The position numbers were made by a program, and so were the translations under genes. Source: Cyprinodon diabolis (Eukaryota; Chordata; Actinopteri; Cyprinodontiformes; Cyprinodontidae). From it: 64,000 bases of DNA. Positions 24,801 to 36,800 of the stretch are shown here, piece after piece (the first letter of the stretch is position 1; every line of letters starts with the position of its first letter). The notes beneath the pieces were generated by a model. That model saw only the letters and a program-made list of their open reading frames with translations. It made no database searches and had not been told where the DNA came from. The DNA is taken from contig CM060070.1 in assembly GCA_030533445.1 (NCBI GenBank), forward strand, positions 36,386,501-36,450,500, in the 5' to 3' direction.

Positions 24801-27800
24801 GGGGGCGTGTTTGTGCATGGAGACAGATTTGACTGCTGCAGAGGCTACGCATCAGAAGCATAAATTGTCCTTTAGAAAACAATTAGTTAAAGCTGATATG
24901 CATTTTTTTTTTTCTTTTTTTAGAAGTGGAAAGAACAACATTGATTAAAAACGGGGTTAAAAAATTAGGACAATCCGTTTGGACAGCCCTTTCTCTGCTA
25001 TAATCCAATCAACTTTTTATCCAACAAACTAAAAATGTTTTTTTTTTTTCCCCAGTACAAAGAGTATTTTTCTCCAAAAGAAAGTGCCTTAAGCGTTGAC
25101 AGGGCCGATGGAAAGCAGAAATCAGTCTCTGACGTTCTTTATTAGCCGCTTGTTTATGCAGCTGCCTTAACTACAACCTCTCTGTTGAGCATTTGTGTTT
25201 TTACCGTCTAGTGCTCTGATATGTCTCCATGTTTGTTTATTCCTTCCTAAGCCTGGTTTAAGGAGGGGTTCATTTAGTGGCCTGTAGGGGGCAGCCTAAA
25301 CCTGTTCTGTGTTTATCAAAGTTCATGTTAGTCAGTCGTATCTACTTATCTATGAGTTTAATCAAAAAAATAAATCTGTGTCTTTTTAGTATTGAGCCAT
25401 TTCTTACTATCTGGCTTCATTATTTGAAGTTAAAAATTATATTTCTCAAGTTTTTTTTTTTTTTGCCATCTTTGGTTTATATTATTTGGTTTATTTTTAG
25501 TTGAGTTTTTTATTTAAAATAAATCCTATATTCTATGATTATATCCCTTCCCACTTCAACCATGCTTTATTTTTATGTCTCTGTCCATCTGTCTGTCTGT
25601 CTAGATATATATGATAAAAAAGTAATACATTGTTCTCCAACTTTTTCGATCTAAAGACTGTAATATTATGCATCATTCGCTTTAAAATAAATTACATTTA
25701 ACTTCTACAAAAGTGCAATCTGGGAGGTTACCTTCATTTAAATTGCAACCAAACATGATTGTAAAACAAGAAAGGAATGAATTGTTGGAAATAATAGTCC
25801 AGATTTTTCCAAAATAAAATCTTCATAAAACAAAAAAATAGATTAACTGATAAAAGCGTAGGCGGACATTTTCCTTCCAGCTGAACTACAGCCCCAAACA
25901 TGCAACTGAAATCTCAGTATCTGGATGTTCTAAGCTTTTACTGCCCCACCCCGAAAAAACTGCTGTTAGAAATAAAAAATAAGTTTCTACATGGAAGGCT
26001 GAAAACAAAAAAAGTACACTTTTTTTATATGTTTTGTTTCCACCTCAAAATTATACTGCAGCATGTAGAGCCGTCCCCTTCCCATACTGATAGTAATAAT
26101 TTGGTCGGATATAAGAGAAAAAGTGAATATCAGAATACATCTAAAATAAATCTAAAATTAAGAAGCTCATAGAAATACTTTGCTTCTATTCCCTCTTATT
26201 TAAAGATTATGAAACTCTTTGAATAAGAAATGGGTGAGTTGTTCTCACAACTGACGTTAATTATTGGTCTTTGTTTGATTAATGTCACTTGATCAAACCT
26301 TTTCTCTCATTCAACGCTATATAATTAGCAATAAAATTCTGTGTTATTCAAACTGATATCAGTTCAGTAAATAGCAAAAGCGGCCATATGGGTATTTTAT
26401 CTTAAATGCAGAAAGTAGTGTTGGGACATCCCTAGTAGCCTGTGTTTGTCTATCATAAAATCCCAATAAAAGACATTGTTTGCTTTATCGTGAAAAAATG
26501 TAAAAAGGTTCAACTGGTTTGATTGGCTGGTAGTTCAGGGGATAAGAAGACAATATGTCAGCCATCATTTGAAAGAGGCAACATTTGCCATTTTCTGTTA
26601 CGTCTCTCCAGTGTGAGGAACTTTGTGGGCCTACAGCTGTTGACAGTTTGGACATGCGAAGATTATGTAATAACAGTGCTGTAATACAGGACTTTGCATG
26701 AGTTTGTATATATGCAATATGTGTAAGGCACTACACATCGTCCTACTCATTCTGTTTCTAGTAATCACCACAATTTATTTGAAGTGCAGCAGCTGTTTGA
26801 CTGAACGGGAGAAATTTTGTTTGCATAACTTGTTTTTTTTTCTTTCTTCCCCTCAAAGGTTACCCATCTCTACGAATAGAGAAGAACGACCTGAGGAGCG
26901 TGACTCTAATGGAGGCCAAGGCGAAAGTGAAAGACATCGCCATCTCAAGGGACAGAGTCACCCTGCGAGATGTCTTACAAGAAGGTATCTCACTTTGTTT
27001 TGACAGTAGAACTTACTTACCCTTATCGCAAATATTTTATTTTGTATTGTTTTTTTCTACTCATACGTTAAGCCTGTTGGTAGGATTTTGGCCGTGTCCC
27101 AGTATTCCCAGTATTCGTTCCTCAGTTGCACACCTGTTGATGCATTCAGGTGCTTGTGTGTCCAGAGTGGACATTCCCCCCTTTGCACCAGTGTTCATTT
27201 CGTCACCTTTTAAAATTTTAGTCTTAGTCACAATGACAAAGATCAATTTTAGTCTCAGTCAAATTTTAGTCTTTTTTTGTCATTTTTGTCATTTTAGTCA
27301 ATGCTGTAAATAATAGAACGAAAGTTATGTATGTAACTACAGTTTTATGAATCCCGGATGACCGCCAGAGGGCGGTGCTGAAAGCACTGAATGTTCCCTT
27401 CGAGCATGCGCAGTTCGAGTAATTATACCAACAGAGTCACACCTGTGACACCGGATGACCACTCAGAAGCTATATAGCCTGGTGTCATCCTTTGCTCTGC
27501 TCCTACAGAATCTTCTCGCAAAAGCAAGGATTCTGAGTGACAGAGAAGCTCTGGCGGTCATCTGGGATTCATAGAACCGTAGTTACATACGTAACTTTCG
27601 TTCTATTTCATCCCTACTGACCGCCAGAGGGCGGTGCTGAAAGCACTGAATGACTAATGCCAACGATGTCACAAGGAATCCTGAGCACATACCTCACAGA
27701 GGAGGCCCAGCAGAACCTTGTAAAAGGACCTGACCCAGGGGATGAGGGGCAGCCACATTGACACTGTAGAACCTGGTGAAGGTGGTTGGGGAAGCCCATG

Positions 27801-30800
27801 AAGCAGCAGCACATATTGCTTCCAGCGGAACCCCTCTCAAAGCAGCCCAGGAAGCGGTGACGCTCCTGGTGGAATGTGCTCTCACACCGACTGGCAGGGA
27901 GCAGTGACCTGCAGCGTAGGCATGGCAGATGACACTCACAATCCAATGGGACAGAAGCTGTTTAGAAAGAGGACAGCCTAACCTTGGACCCCCATAGCAT
28001 AGGAAAAGCTGGTCCGAGCGTCTCAGATTGGCGGTGGCTGCAATGTATGCCTCCAACGCTCTTACTGGGCACAACAACTCAGGCTCATTCTCAGTTGTAC
28101 CAGATTGAGGCTGAAATCGAGCCAGCCGCAATGGCTGGCTACGGTGAAAAGGAGACAACACCTTAGGCACAAACGCAGTATTAGGCCACAGGGTAACACC
28201 AGAGCCATCTGGATTCCACCTGATACACCTAGGGCTGACAGAAAGAGCATGTAGCTCGCTGACCTTCTTAGCTGAGACGATAGCCATCAGGAAAGCAGTC
28301 TTGCAGGAAAGCCACTTGAGTTCTGCTTGTGCCAAAGGCTCGAATGGAGGGTGGCACAGAGCTGTGAGAACCAACGGCAGATCCCAATCTGGGGCTCGTG
28401 GAGCGGGCCGCTGGCACAACCTACGAGCACCACGCAGAAAAAGTGAAACCAGTTCATGGCGCCCCACTGTACGGTTGTCAACAGATTGGTGAAGACATGA
28501 AATTGCTGCAACATACACTTTAAGAGTCGAAGGAGAGTGGCCCTTATCAAGGAGAGACTGGAGGAACTCCAAGATAGTGGGCACCGAGCAGGAAACCGGG
28601 TTCTCATTGTGGGCAGAGCACCACTGAGAAAAGAGGCGCCATCTGTTAGCATACTGCAGCCGAGTGGAGGAAGCCCTAGCACTCAATATGGTGTGTAACA
28701 CAGTGTCTGAACACCCAGTCAGCCTCCCAGGGGCCATGCGCACAGCTGGAGACGTTGAGGGTTGGGGTGCCATATCTGTCCCCCCAACTGAGACAGCAGA
28801 TCCCTCCTTGCTGGGAGACGCCATGGAGTACCGTGACACAGACTCCAAAGCAGCGGGAACCACGGCCGCGCTGGCTAGAACGGAGCTACCAGCAACACTC
28901 TGTGGCCCTGCTCGAGAACCCTCCGTAGAGTCGGCCAAATCAGTGAGAGGGGTGGAAAGGCATACAGGAGAACCTGCGGCCATGGATGAGCCAGTGGGTC
29001 CTGGCCCAGTGCGCCCGCAACCCCGGTTAGGGAATACCATAGGGAGCAATGGGTCGACTCCTCTGTGGCGAGCAGATCTACCTCTGCCTGCCCAAAGAGG
29101 TTCCAGATTATGCGCACTACGTCGCGGTGAAGAGACCACTCTCCCGGAGCAGGTGCCTGGCGGGATAGAGAGTCCGCAACCTGGTTCTGCCGTCCTGGCA
29201 GATACGATGCACGCAGGGTACACAGACGGGGAAACGCCCATTCCAGGAGATCTCTTGACACCTTCAAGAGACGCGCTGACCTGGTGCCCCCTTGGTGGTT
29301 TATATGATATACAACAGAGGTGTTGTCCGTCCGAATCAGCACATGCCTTCCCTCTAGGTGGAGCAAAAGGCACCGGAGGGCCATGTGCACAGCCCGCAGC
29401 TCCAGCACATTTATGTGTTCGGTGCACTCCCTTGGGTCCCAGAGACCCCGAACAGCTCTGTGTTGCCACACGGCACCCCAGCCCATGAGGCTGGCATCCG
29501 TGGTGACCACCTCCCTTCGACACACTACTAGCCCCATTGGAACACCACTGGACAAAAGGGTCCCCTCTCGCCAAGGAGCTAGGGCATGGAGGCAGGTCCT
29601 GGTCACCATCAGCCTGCGATGCCTGTGCAGCCTGGCGTCTAGGCGAAAGCTGTTGAGCCATCGCTGCAAAGGACGCAGAAGGAGCAGCCCTAAGGGCACG
29701 ACACGAGTGACTGATGTCAGTTTGCCCAGCATTCGCAGGAAGATTATGTAGGGAAACTCCCTGCCCAGTCTGAATCGACGGACAAGCTGGAGTATGTCGT
29801 CCACCCTGTGAACAGATGGACGGGCCATCATGGTAGCGGAGTCCAGATGCATCCCAAGAAAGGTGGTTGTCTGAGATGGAACCAGACAACTCTTTGCCAA
29901 GTTGACTTTGAGGCCTAACAGTGACACATGAAGTAGAAGCTGGGACGTATCCCGAGAGGCAGCTACCTGAGAGGGAGCACAAAGAAGCCAATCGTCCAGG
30001 TATGGCAGAATCCTGACTCCGGAGGCCTGTAGAGGAGAGAGGGCTGCTTTCACGCATCGAGTAAACACCCTCGGGGAAAGGGAGAGCCCGAATGGGAGCA
30101 CCCGGAATTGCCAATGGCGCCCCCGATAGGCGAACCTGAGAAAACGGCGATGTTCTGCCGCAATAGGCACGTGAAAGTAGGCGTCTGTCAGATCTATTGA
30201 TGTAAACCAATCTCCCGCCACAATGGTCTGAAGGACCTCTGTTATGGTGAGCATGTGGAAGGGAAGGACCTTCAGGTACCGATTCAGTCCCCTTAGATCT
30301 AAAATGGGGCGAAAACCACCAGTCTTCTTGGCCACAAGGAAGTATGTTGAGTAGTAGCCTCTGGGTTGCCGCAGAGGATCTACAGACTCGATTGCCCCCT
30401 TGCCCAGGAGGGCAGAAAGCTCCTGGTCTAGTGCCTGAGATTTCACCGGGTCTGTGATGACAGTCATTTTGACCCGGTGTGAGAGGGGGGGCCGCCGTCG
30501 GAACTGGAGCCTGTAGCCATTGGTTAAGGTGGCAACCACCCATGGATCTACGGCATGAGCAGCCCAGAAATTCAGCTGCTGATGGGAAAAATGTCCGACG
30601 GCTGGCCCGGGGGCATCATCTTCTATCCCCACGGCCCCTGGGGGCTCTGGGGGGAGGGCGTCCAGGATTTGAGGCCCGGGTCTGTCTAACAGGGCAGCAG
30701 ACTGGCTCACGAAAGTCCCTTCTCGGTCTCTGCCGCACATCATGGGAATAGGAACCAACAGGTCTGCCACCAGTCTGAGGTCGGGGCTGAACGCTGGTGG

Positions 30801-33800
30801 TAGTGGCAGGGCAGCCCGAACGCTGGGGAAAGGCAGGTATGCTCCTGCGAAGGCCGGAAAGCTGCTGGCTAGTCTGACGTGCCTGAGCAGTCCGTTCCAG
30901 CGCCTCCAAGGCAGCTGATCCAAACAGCTCCCCTGGTACAACCGGGACACCCCTGAGGGTCCTACGGCATGCTTCAGTCAGAGGAGACTGTGCCAACCAG
31001 ACCTGTCTACGAGCTTGGACAAGGAAAGACATGACCCGTACAAGCTCTCTCTTCATCAGTGCGAAGGCCTGCAGCGCTGCGTCACTATAACCAACCGCCG
31101 CACTTGCACCACCAGTGTCCTGAACAGATGCAGACAGGGCAAACATGAGGTGCGCCAGGGAATTGCCAAGGCGGCCAGCACGCGCTCCTGCATTGTACGC
31201 CTTACAGAGGAGGTCATCTGTAACCCGACATTGAGTCCGCGGGCACCGGACATCAGGACGCAGGGCTTCATCTGGTGACACAATCAGTGAAGCAACAGCG
31301 GGTTCAATTGGTGGCATACGGTCCAGGCCGGCCTTCACCGACTCATGCATGGCAGCTAATACGCGACCATCCGAGGAGAGACGCGACAGCGCTCTCGGTT
31401 CCCGCCAACAGGCTTGTAACTCCTTCAGATACTCCTCTGATGGAGGTACAGAAAAGGGGGTAGGAGCCCTTCCACGTCTGAAAAAAGAACTCCCGGAGCT
31501 GGATGCCTCTCATTGTGGGAGTTCCAGCTGCAGCTGCTTCAGGGCCATAGACATGACCTCCCGCATGGAACCGTCACCGGCCTCTCCAACCGCACTCTGA
31601 GATGAAAATGAACCAGCCTCAGAGGCTTGAGAGGACCCTGCCTCCTCCTCATCTCTAAAATGGGAAGCGGAAGCAGCCAGAGAGATAACGTCATCCTCTA
31701 CAACCAGCTCGGGCATTGGTGGGGAAGAGAGCCCAACCACTGGGAGCGAGGGATCAGATTGCCGTGTCTGCAACAAGGACTTCATCTCTGCCAGCTCTGC
31801 TGACAACTGCTCCACCCTTGTGGACAGGCCCTGGTCAGGTTTGGCCCGCTTCGTCCGGGGGAGGGGCACAGATGCTGTGGTCCCACCACGGCGCTTAGAA
31901 CGCTTAGGGGGAACCACCTGCCCAGAGGGCGGAAGGTCCAAGCCCTCCTGGGGGCACAACTGGGCCAACCGAGCCACCCTCACTGCATGGGGCATAAAGC
32001 TGCAGTTCATGCAGGGGTTCTCAGACAGCGCCTCCAAAAGGTGCTCATGTCCAAGGCAGGTAGGGCACAGGTCGTGGCCATCCTCTGCCTGCAGGGCAGC
32101 CCCACAATCCATGCAGCCGTGAGAGCCATCCATGTCTAAGGCCGACAAGGCTCAAAGAACAGAAAGTATCGAAAATCGGGAGAGGGGGCGCAAACGCAGC
32201 CGTCACCAATTACAGCAGAGAAACGAAAGAGGCTGCGAGCACAAGGCAGCCGATACTGGGAGAGGGGGCGAGAACCGCTACCGTCACCAGGAATAAAACC
32301 AATAAACCAAAAAAGCTAACAACGTTAGCTGTATGGAAACTTAAGTTGGGAGTAGGAGCGAACAACGCTGCCGTCACCAATTATAGCTGATAAAACAAGA
32401 GAGGCTGCGGACACAAGGCGGCCGATACTGGGAGAGGGGGCGAGAACCGCTACCGTCACCAGGAATAAAACCAATAAACCAAAAAAGCTATCACCAGCAA
32501 ACAACTCACTTACCTTCCGTAATCCTCAGAATCGACCCGTTGCAGCCCTGGGAGTGCGGAGAATAACCGCAACTCCAGTCAAGAGACAGGGGCTTCAGAC
32601 AACGGGGAAGTTAGCGAACCGCTTGCGAGAAGAAAAAAGGAGCAGAGCAAAGGATGACACCAGGCTATATAGCTTCTGAGTGGTCATCCGGTGTCACAGG
32701 TGTGACTCTGTTGGTATAATTACTCGAACTGCGCATGCCCGAAGGGAACATTCAGTGCTTTCAGCACCGCCCTCTGGCGGTCAGTAGGGATGAAATAGAA
32801 CTTCTCTTCACACTGCGTTTTTTTAACATATATATCACACTATACAGAATAAAAATTCTTCACACACAGCTTCTCTTTTTCTCTATTTTATTTATATAAC
32901 ACTGTGCAGTATTTAACTTCACACACTGATTCTCTTTTTAACATATATCCCACTGCACACATTGAGCCTTTTGTCGGCTTGTTTCATCAAATCCACAAAG
33001 TCTTCATCCTTAATGGACCTTGCAGTGAGGCCAGAACCCCCAGTCCACTTTGCCATTGAGTTCTCCAGGACTTTCTGCTCTTTGGCGTCAGGTTTGCACA
33101 GTGGGGGCTCCCAACATCTCTGCAAAAGATTTCCCTTCCTTCCCCAACCTCTGATTTGGCTGTGGTGTCACTGTGTTAGGAATCTAGTTCTGAGGAAGAA
33201 ATTTAAACAATTAATATCCTTTGTATCAGTAGAACATCTTTCTTCTATGACTTGTTTTGAGCTGAGTTCTTTCTAGTTGGTGTTAGTGTGATGCAGAGTC
33301 TGCGACTTGATTTAGAGTTTTTTTCCAACGGTTCAGCAATCTCATGGCAGTGGGGGAAAAGCTGTTGCAGAATCTGCTGGCCCTGCAGCGGATTCTGCGA
33401 AGCCTCTTCCCAGAGGGCAGCAAGGAGAACAGTCCATGGTTAGGGTGTGAAGGGTCAGTGATGATGTCCGATAGATGCCATTAATTTACCCACAATCATG
33501 AACAATACGAGTATTGTAAACCTCAGCTTGTCTCTGCAGTGATTTAGATTATATTCTGGGTTATTTGATGCTCTCCTGGATGAGTCGTGATGCCTTAATG
33601 GAATAATTTCAGCCTGCTGGCCAGGCCTTATAATGTTCACAACTATTTTTAGTTGTTTCTTATAGCAAAGGCCTTCAAACGGCTTCCTTAATCCTAATTT
33701 CTTAAGAACGCTTCATGCTTATCAATTTTTTAAGGGAAGGCTTCCTCCTCACACAGGGCTAGATTAAATAATCAGGAGTTTTTCAGGGCCTTGGCGAAAA

Positions 33801-36800
33801 AATGGAGCTTTCTTGTTAAATTTTTAACCTACTCTATAAGGAGTTTCAATTAAATTATTTATTTCATCCTTCAGAGGCTATAACCAACAAAGACGTTCTC
33901 TGTAGTACGTGTCCTTTTAATAACCCCTCTAAGTATTGACAATAGCTTGAAAGCTGTTGTAGCTTTCTGCAGAGGACGAGCGTGCCTCATCAGATCACCG
34001 TGGGTGAAAACCTGCCAAGAACGGTATGTTACACACTGAGAGGGGGGACTTTGACGTTTATGTTTCCAAACATCTTTCCTCAGCTTGGTTTTAGCCCAAT
34101 AACAGCTGTTTATTGCTTCAGCTCTATCAGGACGACCTCCTCGCGGCCGCTCCTTTCATGGTGTCGCTATGCTTCCCTTTCTGTCGGTTTTGCCCACACT
34201 GGGCATGTATACAACACTATCCATCAGTAGACTCTGGGTGTTTTTGCCTTGTATGTTTTTTTAGTGATCATGTCTAAGATGTAATGTGAGAAGTATGCAG
34301 TGTGTATTTTACAGTGGCTTTGAATTCAGAAATTCCTGGATATGCTTATGTTTCCCAGAAATGTCTTCATTTAGTGTCAATATTTGCATTTTCAAATAAG
34401 TATATTAGCCCTGTGTTTAATAAATTCACATCTTACTGTGTGACGCCTTCCTTATAGACTAAGTGGTTCTGGAGTATTTCAGGTTTAATAAAACTTTCCA
34501 CTGATGCTGAAATTGTTAGAACCTTATGCTGTTTAATAGAGCTGCAACTAACAATTATATTGCAAATTGAGTAATTTGTTGATTTATTTTTTTTTTTTAA
34601 TAATCGGTTAATCATCTGTTAGCCAAAAGTTCCTTAAAGTAGACTATTAACAAAATTAAACCAGGTGACAGAAAAAACTTTTACAGTACTACTTTTCAGT
34701 AGTTCTAGATAGAGCATATTGACAAACAAAAAATATTTTGTTAAATCTTAAATGCAAAATGTTTATCTATTTTTACAATTTTGGTATAATTACTACACTA
34801 AGTGGGTTCCTCTGTCAGCTAAAGGTTTATGTTCAGAGTCTCTATACTCCAGTTAACGATTAATTGATTACTAAACTTGTTGACGATTATTTCAATAATC
34901 AATTAATCATGATTAATCAGATTAATTGTTTCAGCCCTGCTGTTTAAACATTGAAAAAATAAATGACATTAGTTGTCTTTGCAAGTGACATGATGCCAGC
35001 AGTGAGATCGCTTCCCAGATGCAGACATGTTACCCAGGGCAACATTCATGGTGAAGCTAACGGTGATACCTGAGGCATCCGATGAGGCATTCTGCTTCGT
35101 CTACAAAGACTAAAGAAGGCTTCAAAATAAAAAAAAAATAAAAAATTGGAGTCGTCAATCGGGTCTGTGAAGTTATTAGAAAGCAACGATGGTCAAATAA
35201 GTTTTAAACTTATTAATAAAAGCAGAGTTAACCGATTATCGCAAAGAAAGAACATACTAATGCAACTATAAGTTACAACATGTATCGTTATGGAAAATGA
35301 AGCAGCTCCAAATAGTAACCTTTAGTTTTAACCTCCAAATCTTTACAAATGTGGCACCATTTAAAGGAAAATAAAAAGCGCTGAGAGTCACTGCTAAGAA
35401 GCAACAAACAAATAAAAACTTCCTTAAAGAATTTCCTTACCTTTGTTATTCTTGAATCCAGATGTTAACCTTTCTATAGCTGCTCCTTGCTGATCTCTCC
35501 ACAGGTGTCACTTTGCTGTGCTTACAGAGCACATTTCACAAGTATAGATATAAAAAGTTTGAATTTCCATTCTATCGTATAAAAACCACAAGCTTCATTA
35601 ATTATCCTGTATCATATGCAGGCTGCCATACTTTAGATTCATATTTGTTCAAATAAACAAAAGGAAAGGGTGTAATGTTTATTTTTTCTTCACTGTTATT
35701 TTTCCCCTTTGTGTTTGTCTAATGAATGAAATCCTTCTAAAATACCTGAATGTTTGAGACTCTTATGTGACATAATGTAGGATGATTTTATTTTTTTTAT
35801 GCACTATGAAAGGCTAAATGCATGGCATACAAGGTTCTGTTTCACTGAGGTTAAGTGAGTGTGGAGTTCAGGAGCCTGCAGGTCCAGACAGGCTTGATGA
35901 AGAGGGTAAAGAGGGGAGGGAGACACTTCAACCCTAACCCTGTTCTTAAGCTCCGTCTACTTTCCTGTTGAAACGAAGGCTCAGTTTGCCCTGGAGCTCC
36001 CATTTCTTTTCCAAGTTTATCTAGATAGTTTATGTTCTATAATGGCATTTTACCTCCGAAATGTCCCTAAGGCAGTGTTGTAACAACATTAAGATAATCA
36101 ACACATCTCTGAGTCCTCCTAAGTGATGAAAGGTCGGCTGAGCTGCTCTTTTTAGAGACGTTTTCAACAGAAGCCAAAGCTGCCTAAATCCCTCTAAAGA
36201 GACAAAATGTTTTAGTCAGAGACACGTCCACTTCTATCCACAGATCAGCCTGGCGTGGCAGGTAGTGGGCCAGATGACCTTTAGTCGATGAATGAGACGC
36301 CTCATGTCCCCCCACCCAGTTAAAACCTATGGTTTTGTCTCCATCAGGCACATTTGGCCGCATCTTCCATGGAGTGCTGCTAGATGAGAAGGACCCTACC
36401 AAGGAGAAACAAGTCTTTGTAAAGACGGTGAAAGGTATGTGCTGACAGCTATAGTTTGTCCAATTAAGTCAAATATGTTGTAGTGCCACTGACCTGTTCT
36501 TTATGTTCTTTAAGCAAAGACGCATCATTACTTCCAGCGGGTTTTGTCTATATTTTCCACGTAAAATAGAATTATACTGCCCCCTCTGTTTAAAAATATC
36601 TAAATCTAGTGGAAGTGAATTTTTTTATGGAATATTAAGGCTTCATTGTGATTGGACGCAGGACGGAAATTATTTAATCTCTGGTTCCTCTGAATGCACT
36701 CCGTTTCTTCAGTGCTGTTAGCGGAGGCCACTCATTGGGAAATGCTGTCCTCTGTAAAACATAGTGGTGGCAGTATCATGATGTGGGGATAGTTGTGTTC

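Larger units (their letters stand above)
27314..32801 (-). mobile_element. DIRS-type tyrosine-recombinase retrotransposon, full structure
   Basis: About 5.5 kb in a ryk intron, antisense to the gene. It has inverted terminal repeats (about 27314-27522 and 32622-32801) and, inside the 3' end, an internal complementary region (about 27565-27655) that joins the complements of both outer ends. Minus-strand order: gag-like frame, RT/RNase H frame, tyrosine recombinase frame. This is the canonical DIRS plan, which integrates via a circle and leaves no target duplication; none is seen. Each frame carries one disabling change, so this copy should be inactive, though otherwise well preserved. Confidence 0.95.

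Noticed and set aside
28664..29488. 274-codon plus-strand open frame
   Set aside because: Antisense shadow of the DIRS RT gene in GC-rich DNA; no domain and no start context.
28901..30543. N-terminal half of the 949-codon minus-strand open frame
   Set aside because: It runs across the RT/RNase H gene in another frame and shows no domain; only the C-terminal recombinase part is supported.
32919..33125. Fragment as an independent host gene
   Set aside because: Only about 70 codons, no splice-compatible neighbours, flanked by repeats; kept only as a low-confidence transposase-like scrap.
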